The translations under genes and the position numbers were made by a program. The notes under the pieces were generated by a model, which saw only the letters and a program-made list of their open reading frames with translations, did not search any database and was not told the DNA's origin. From Nocardia sp. NBC_01327 (GTDB lineage Bacteria > Actinomycetota > Actinomycetes > Mycobacteriales > Mycobacteriaceae): a stretch of DNA of 64,000 nt. Numbering within the stretch: the stretch's first letter is position 1; each line of letters starts with the position of its first letter. Positions 61,701 to 64,000 of the stretch are shown here, piece by piece. The stretch covers positions 2,108,001 through 2,172,000 of the forward strand of contig NZ_CP108383.1 in NCBI RefSeq assembly GCF_035958815.1. Reading direction: 5' to 3'.

Positions 61701-64000
61701 GCGGCATCGCGGTCTCCATGCCGTCCGCCGGTGGCGGCGGGGGAGCGACCGTCGATGCCGCCGCCCTGGGCGAATTCACCGAGCAGATCACCGGCCGCGA
61801 CGGCGTACTCGCCACCGCCGCCCGCGTGGTTCTCGAGCAGCTCGGCCTGGCCGAGCAGCTGTCCGCGCCGGAAGCCTCCGACGACACCCTCGTCGATCTG
61901 GTCTCCGCGGAACTGGGCACGGACTGGCCGCGTCTGGTCGCGCCCGCGTTCGACGCCCGCAAGGCGCTGCTCATCGACGACCGGTGGGCAAGTGCCCGTG
62001 AGGATCTGGCCCGCCTGTGGCTGGGCGACGATACGCACGCCGCCGAGCTCGCCGTCACCGGTTTCGCCGGCGCCGGGGAAGCCGTTGCGGTGCAGGCGAA
62101 TTGGTGGCGCGACCGCGCCAAGAGCGAAGCCCGCTCGGTGCTGGCCGGTGTGTACGGCCGTATTGCCGAGGCCGCGCTGGCCGAGGCGGATCCGGGTGTC
62201 TGGTCCGATGACATCGCCGTAATCACCGGTGCGAGCAAGGGTTCCATCGCGGCGGCCGCCGCCGGACGCCTACTGGGCGGTGGCGCGACGGTCATCGTCA
62301 CCACCTCCAAGCTGGACGACAACCGGATCGGCTTCTACAAGAAGCTCTACCGCGAGAACGCCCGCAATGGCGCCGCCCTGTGGGTGGTCCCGGCGAATAT
62401 GGCCTCCTACACCGATATCGACGCCCTGATGGACTGGGTCGGCAACGAGCAGGTCGACAATGCCGGTGGCGCGAAGATTCTCGTCAAGGAGGCGATGACT
62501 CCGACGCTGCTGCTGCCGTTCGCCGCCCCGCGCGTGGCCGGTGACCTGGCCGATGCCGGCGCCCGCGCCGAAATGGAGATGCGGGTTCTGCTCTGGTCGG
62601 TGGAGCGCCTCATCGGCGGTCTGTCCCAGCTGGGCGCGGACCACAATGTGGACGCGAAACTGCATGTGGTGCTGCCGGGTTCGCCCAACCGCGGCCTGTT
62701 CGGCGGAGACGGCGCGTACGGCGAGTCCAAGGCCGCCCTCGACGCCGTGGTCGCCAAGTGGCGCGCCGAGAAGTCCTGGGCCGACCGGGTCACCCTGGTG
62801 CACGCGCTCATCGGCTGGGTGCGCGGCACCGGGCTCATGGGCCATAACGATCCGCTGGTCGCCGCCGTCGAGAAGGCCGGGGTGCACACCTGGTCCACCG
62901 AGCAGATGGCCGATGAGCTGCTCAAGTGGTGCACGTCGCGGGCTCGCGTCGTCACCGCCGGCGGCCCGCAGCAGATCGATCTGACCGGTGGCCTGGCGCG
63001 CGCCAAGCTGGATCTGTCCGCGCTGGCCAAGGAGAGCTTGGAAGGCGCTGCGGCGGAAGAGGATATCGAGGAAGGCCCGGTCACCATCGCGGCACTCCCG
63101 GCCCCGCCCACCCTGAGCTCCAAGCTGCCGGTCCCCGAATGGGGTTCGGTGACAGCCGATCTCGACGATATGGTCGTCATCGTCGGCGCGGGCGAGCTCG
63201 GCCCCTACGGTTCGGCGCGCACCCGCTTCGAGATGGAGGTCTCCGACCAGCTCTCCGCCGCGGGCGTACTGGAGCTGGCGTGGACCACCGGTCTGGTCAC
63301 CTGGGAGAACGAGCCCAAGGCCGGCTGGTACGACACCGAATCCGGTGACTACGTCGACGAATCCGAGCTGGCCGAGCGCTACCACGACACCGTGGTCGAG
63401 CGCTGCGGCGTCCGCCGGTACGCCGACGACGGCGCCATGGTCGACAACACCGCACCGCTGCTCACCTCGGTCTTCCTGGACAAGGACCTGTCCTTCGTGG
63501 TGAACAGCGAGGCCGAGGCCCGCAGTTTCTACGCCGCCAACCCGGAGCAGACCGTCATCACGCCGGTCGAGGGCACCGGCGACTGGCAGGTGACACGCAA
63601 GGCGGGCACCGAGATTCGGGTGCCGCGCAAGGCGAAGCTGTCCCGGGTGGTCGGTGGACAGATCCCCACCGGCTGGGACCCCACCCGGTTCGGCATCTCC
63701 GCCGATATGGCCGGTTCGGTCGACCGGGTCGCGCTGTGGAACATCGTCTGCACCGTGGACGCGTTCCTCGGCTCGGGTTTCAGCCCGGCCGAGCTCATGC
63801 AGTGGGTGCACCCGTCGCTGGTGGCGAACACCCAGGGCACCGGTATGGGCGGCATGTCGTCCATGCGGTCGCTGTACATCGACAATCTGCTCGGTGAGTC
63901 GCGGGCCAACGACATCCTGCAGGAGGCGCTGCCGAACGTCGCTCTGGCGCACGTGGTTCAGAGCTATGTGGGCAGCTACGGCGGCATGATCCACCCGGTC
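55787..64000 (+). CDS. fas: Type I fatty acid synthase (FAS I), 3' truncated by the window
   Basis: 2738 residues are in the window, with no stop. TTG 55787 (LTINESTGTG) with AGGAGAAGGA upstream is the likely start. Domains in order: acetyltransferase with GHSQG (about 158), enoyl reductase with ILLAGMTPTTVDAK (about 433), dehydratase hot-dog with FAQVSGDHNPIH (about 1260), malonyl/palmitoyl transferase with MVGHSVGEYNAL (about 1468), ACP with CDGVSSRRNQLLVDLG carrying the pantetheine Ser (about 1834), ketoreductase with ITGASKGSIAAAAAG (about 2146), and the start of the ketosynthase from about 2465. The window ends at GGMIHPV, just before the expected active-site Cys. It makes C16-C26 acyl-CoAs for membrane and mycolic acids. 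Confidence 0.94.
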   Translation, partial: MTINESTGTGSKAELAKKNRDSGVRSSLLDRLLGGAPYALAFGGQGAQWLTELEEIGRDSALEPELTALVNEAADKLAPVAAQLLVVRPVGFDPIGWMLEEELADPEEGEVSAAPSAQVLRSAAVSMPGVFLTQVAALRALRLQGLDIVEHAPAAVVGHSQGRIAATAAEAHGQRDAELLAIAQLIGAAAGLVARRRGLMPLGERSPMVAVSNVDPEQLQAVVDEVSRGVDADKAAVLSIRNGRRRAVLSGPVAQLDRVRQRSTEIHEEQSKERDAKRRGGSVFAPVFEDIPVEVAFHHPALADTVEMVRGWAAQCGLDAELAAALAQEVLVDPIDWVAIIDNTVSVGAQWILDLGPGDLLTRLTSGSLKGTGVGVLAASTRPGQRSLFTPGAAPEVAPAWAEFAPKPVRLPNGRVVVETAFTKLTGRSPILLAGMTPTTVDAKIVAAAANAGHWAELAGGGQVTEQIFADRVQELETLLHPGRTVQFNSLFLDPYLWKLQLGGKRLVQKARTAGAPFDGVIVTAGIPELDEAVALIEELTEVGITHVAFKPGTVAQIRAVLRIADAAPDYAVIMHIEGGRAGGHHSWEDLDDLLLETYAELRTRANVIVCVGGGIGTPERATEYLTGTWSQGYGYPVMPLDGVLVGTAAMATLEATTTPEVKQLLVDTPGTPDWVAAGTATGGMASGRSQLGADIHEIDNAASRTGRLLDEVAGDADAVAERRAEIIEALNGTAKPYFGDIAAMTYLEWLERYVELAVGLDRRKDFDCGGDFASAIADATASVWLDITWRSRFAEMVRRTESRLNPADRGEIETLFADDADFETPVKAICTLKEQYPAAAATVLHPADVPFFISLCKTPGKPVNFVPVVDGDVRRWWRSDSLWQAHDPRYTADQVCVIPGTVAVAGITRVDEPVGELLDRFEQDTAYSLVREGVVPVAVDGRRRADVTAGAIDIVLAAPDVQWSGRTTVNPIHRLGDLHEWAVDEQGASHAPTGATLRPATGPESDSAYVELTVPLLGRDAVNIRISVPVTVYNGGAPVITEDDAQTAMSALLAVAAGQALPEVKTVEGTKVAHFNVAWSPDLIADHAGVTGSGMPESLSTLGRTVPDVLVGACWPAVFAVLGATRTADDKSVIEGMLDLVHLDHQIQLNGQLPSAASVLAVRAEAGETVDTDMGRVVEVRVRISGMLDKPETGMSMPTVATLTERFAIRGRIGGNELTDPPRAGGVLSGQASETPRRRRRDVTLTAPRAMAAFAQVSGDHNPIHTSEAAAKLAGLGSPIVHGMWLSAAAQHAVSAIDLSDKVPPRTLTSWTTRFLGMVRPGAQIDVRVERIAVDQGSEIIEVSCRIEGDLVMTATGKVAAPKTVYAFPGQGIQTKGMGLDARTRSKAAKEIWDAADKHTRDALGFSILAVVRDNPTYLKARGVEYRHPQGVLHLTQFTQVAMATLGVAQVAELREAGAFIEGAMMVGHSVGEYNALSAVAGVLPLHAVLEVVFQRGSAMHELVPRNAQGLSDYRLAAIRPSQIGVADHEVVDFVNRIGTASGEFLEVVNLNLRGSQYAIAGTVAGLDALEVEIERLRAETGGKRAFVVIPGIDVPFHSTVLRAGVPEFRIKLEGLLPADLHPELLVGRYIPNLVPRPFNLEREFIQEIADYVPSEPLAEVLADWDEWAAKPVELCRVVLVELLAWQFASPVRWIETQDLLFTDTEHGGLGVERFVEVGLAATPTVANLASNTLKLPAFSNATVEVLNIEREAAIVYATDTDPAHVDEPEETPVETAAATAAPAAAPVSTGGPRPDDIAFVAADATRVLIALWTKLRLDQIGPVDTIEGLCDGVSSRRNQLLVDLGAELSLGAIDGAADADMGALSNTVDRLARTYKPFGSVLSDAIGDHLRKVFGPSGKRPAAIAERVKKVWELGDGWASHVTAEVSLGTREGASVRGGDMGGLVTGGLNDGAAVDNAIDTAVQAVAARRGIAVSMPSAGGGGGATVDAAALGEFTEQITGRDGVLATAARVVLEQLGLAEQLSAPEASDDTLVDLVSAELGTDWPRLVAPAFDARKALLIDDRWASAREDLARLWLGDDTHAAELAVTGFAGAGEAVAVQANWWRDRAKSEARSVLAGVYGRIAEAALAEADPGVWSDDIAVITGASKGSIAAAAAGRLLGGGATVIVTTSKLDDNRIGFYKKLYRENARNGAALWVVPANMASYTDIDALMDWVGNEQVDNAGGAKILVKEAMTPTLLLPFAAPRVAGDLADAGARAEMEMRVLLWSVERLIGGLSQLGADHNVDAKLHVVLPGSPNRGLFGGDGAYGESKAALDAVVAKWRAEKSWADRVTLVHALIGWVRGTGLMGHNDPLVAAVEKAGVHTWSTEQMADELLKWCTSRARVVTAGGPQQIDLTGGLARAKLDLSALAKESLEGAAAEEDIEEGPVTIAALPAPPTLSSKLPVPEWGSVTADLDDMVVIVGAGELGPYGSARTRFEMEVSDQLSAAGVLELAWTTGLVTWENEPKAGWYDTESGDYVDESELAERYHDTVVERCGVRRYADDGAMVDNTAPLLTSVFLDKDLSFVVNSEAEARSFYAANPEQTVITPVEGTGDWQVTRKAGTEIRVPRKAKLSRVVGGQIPTGWDPTRFGISADMAGSVDRVALWNIVCTVDAFLGSGFSPAELMQWVHPSLVANTQGTGMGGMSSMRSLYIDNLLGESRANDILQEALPNVALAHVVQSYVGSYGGMIHPV

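Noticed and set aside
55667..62038. Very long minus-strand open frame (over 2100 codons) opposite fas
   Set aside because: It is antisense to a FAS I reading frame with all family motifs; GC-rich codon use removes stops on the opposite strand. Its translation is a low-complexity Gly/Arg/His-rich sequence without domains.

Overview
This is a GC-rich actinobacterial chromosome segment, most likely Nocardia or a close mycolic-acid-producing relative. Supporting evidence is a single-chain fatty acid synthase I with three dyad operators resembling FasR sites, a PrpR/RamB-type regulator diverging from a methylcitrate-cycle operon, a DesA3-like desaturase, several cytochromes P450 and epoxide hydrolases, a DUF222/HNH (13E12-type) gene, and many GTG/TTG starts. 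The species call is inference.

Layout. 1-5.5 kb: a PucR-type regulator (cut by the left edge) diverges from a GMC oxidoreductase/aldehyde dehydrogenase pair, followed by a YtcJ-like amidohydrolase. 5.5-7.6 kb: a 553-bp inverted-repeat element bounded by 9-bp perfect termini lies beside a DUF222/HNH gene broken by a one-base deletion. 7.8-16.3 kb: mostly single housekeeping or accessory genes (GerW-like protein, hydrolase, DUF445, SDR, GATase, LysR/SBF-like transporter pair with a palindromic intergenic region, putative glycoside hydrolase, LapA-like protein). 16.4-18.6 kb: an HxlR regulator diverges from a small ABM-like protein and an isochorismatase-fold enzyme, followed by a GDSL hydrolase. 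18.7-24.7 kb: secreted lipase, TetR regulator, acyl-CoA synthetase and secreted CocE-like hydrolase; the lipase and the synthetase share an upstream motif.

24.8-33.3 kb: membrane protein, DUF5666-like lipoprotein, a two-component system whose kinase has two membrane/kinase modules in tandem, two convergent paralogous TetR genes, a fatty acid desaturase and a GNAT. 33.3-36.9 kb: an unusual P450, then a compact three-gene unit (EspR-like HTH protein, ImmA/IrrE-type metallopeptidase, seven-helix MAB_1171c/DUF6545 protein) closed by a strong terminator; this is the best candidate for an undescribed system. 37.0-38.9 kb: a cobalamin-riboswitch-controlled cbtB-cbtA-histidine phosphatase operon. 38.9-47.5 kb: prpR diverging from prpD-prpB-prpC, then pyruvate carboxylase, together handling propionyl-CoA and anaplerosis. 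47.5-50.4 kb: HEXXH protein, TerD, YceI and a cysteine hydrolase. 50.4-55.1 kb: a LuxR-type regulator diverges from a translationally coupled alpha/beta hydrolase-P450-epoxide hydrolase operon. 55.3-64 kb: tRNA-Leu(UAG), then FAS I, cut by the right edge just before its ketosynthase active-site cysteine.

All calls are from reading sequence and recalling families; no database search was possible.
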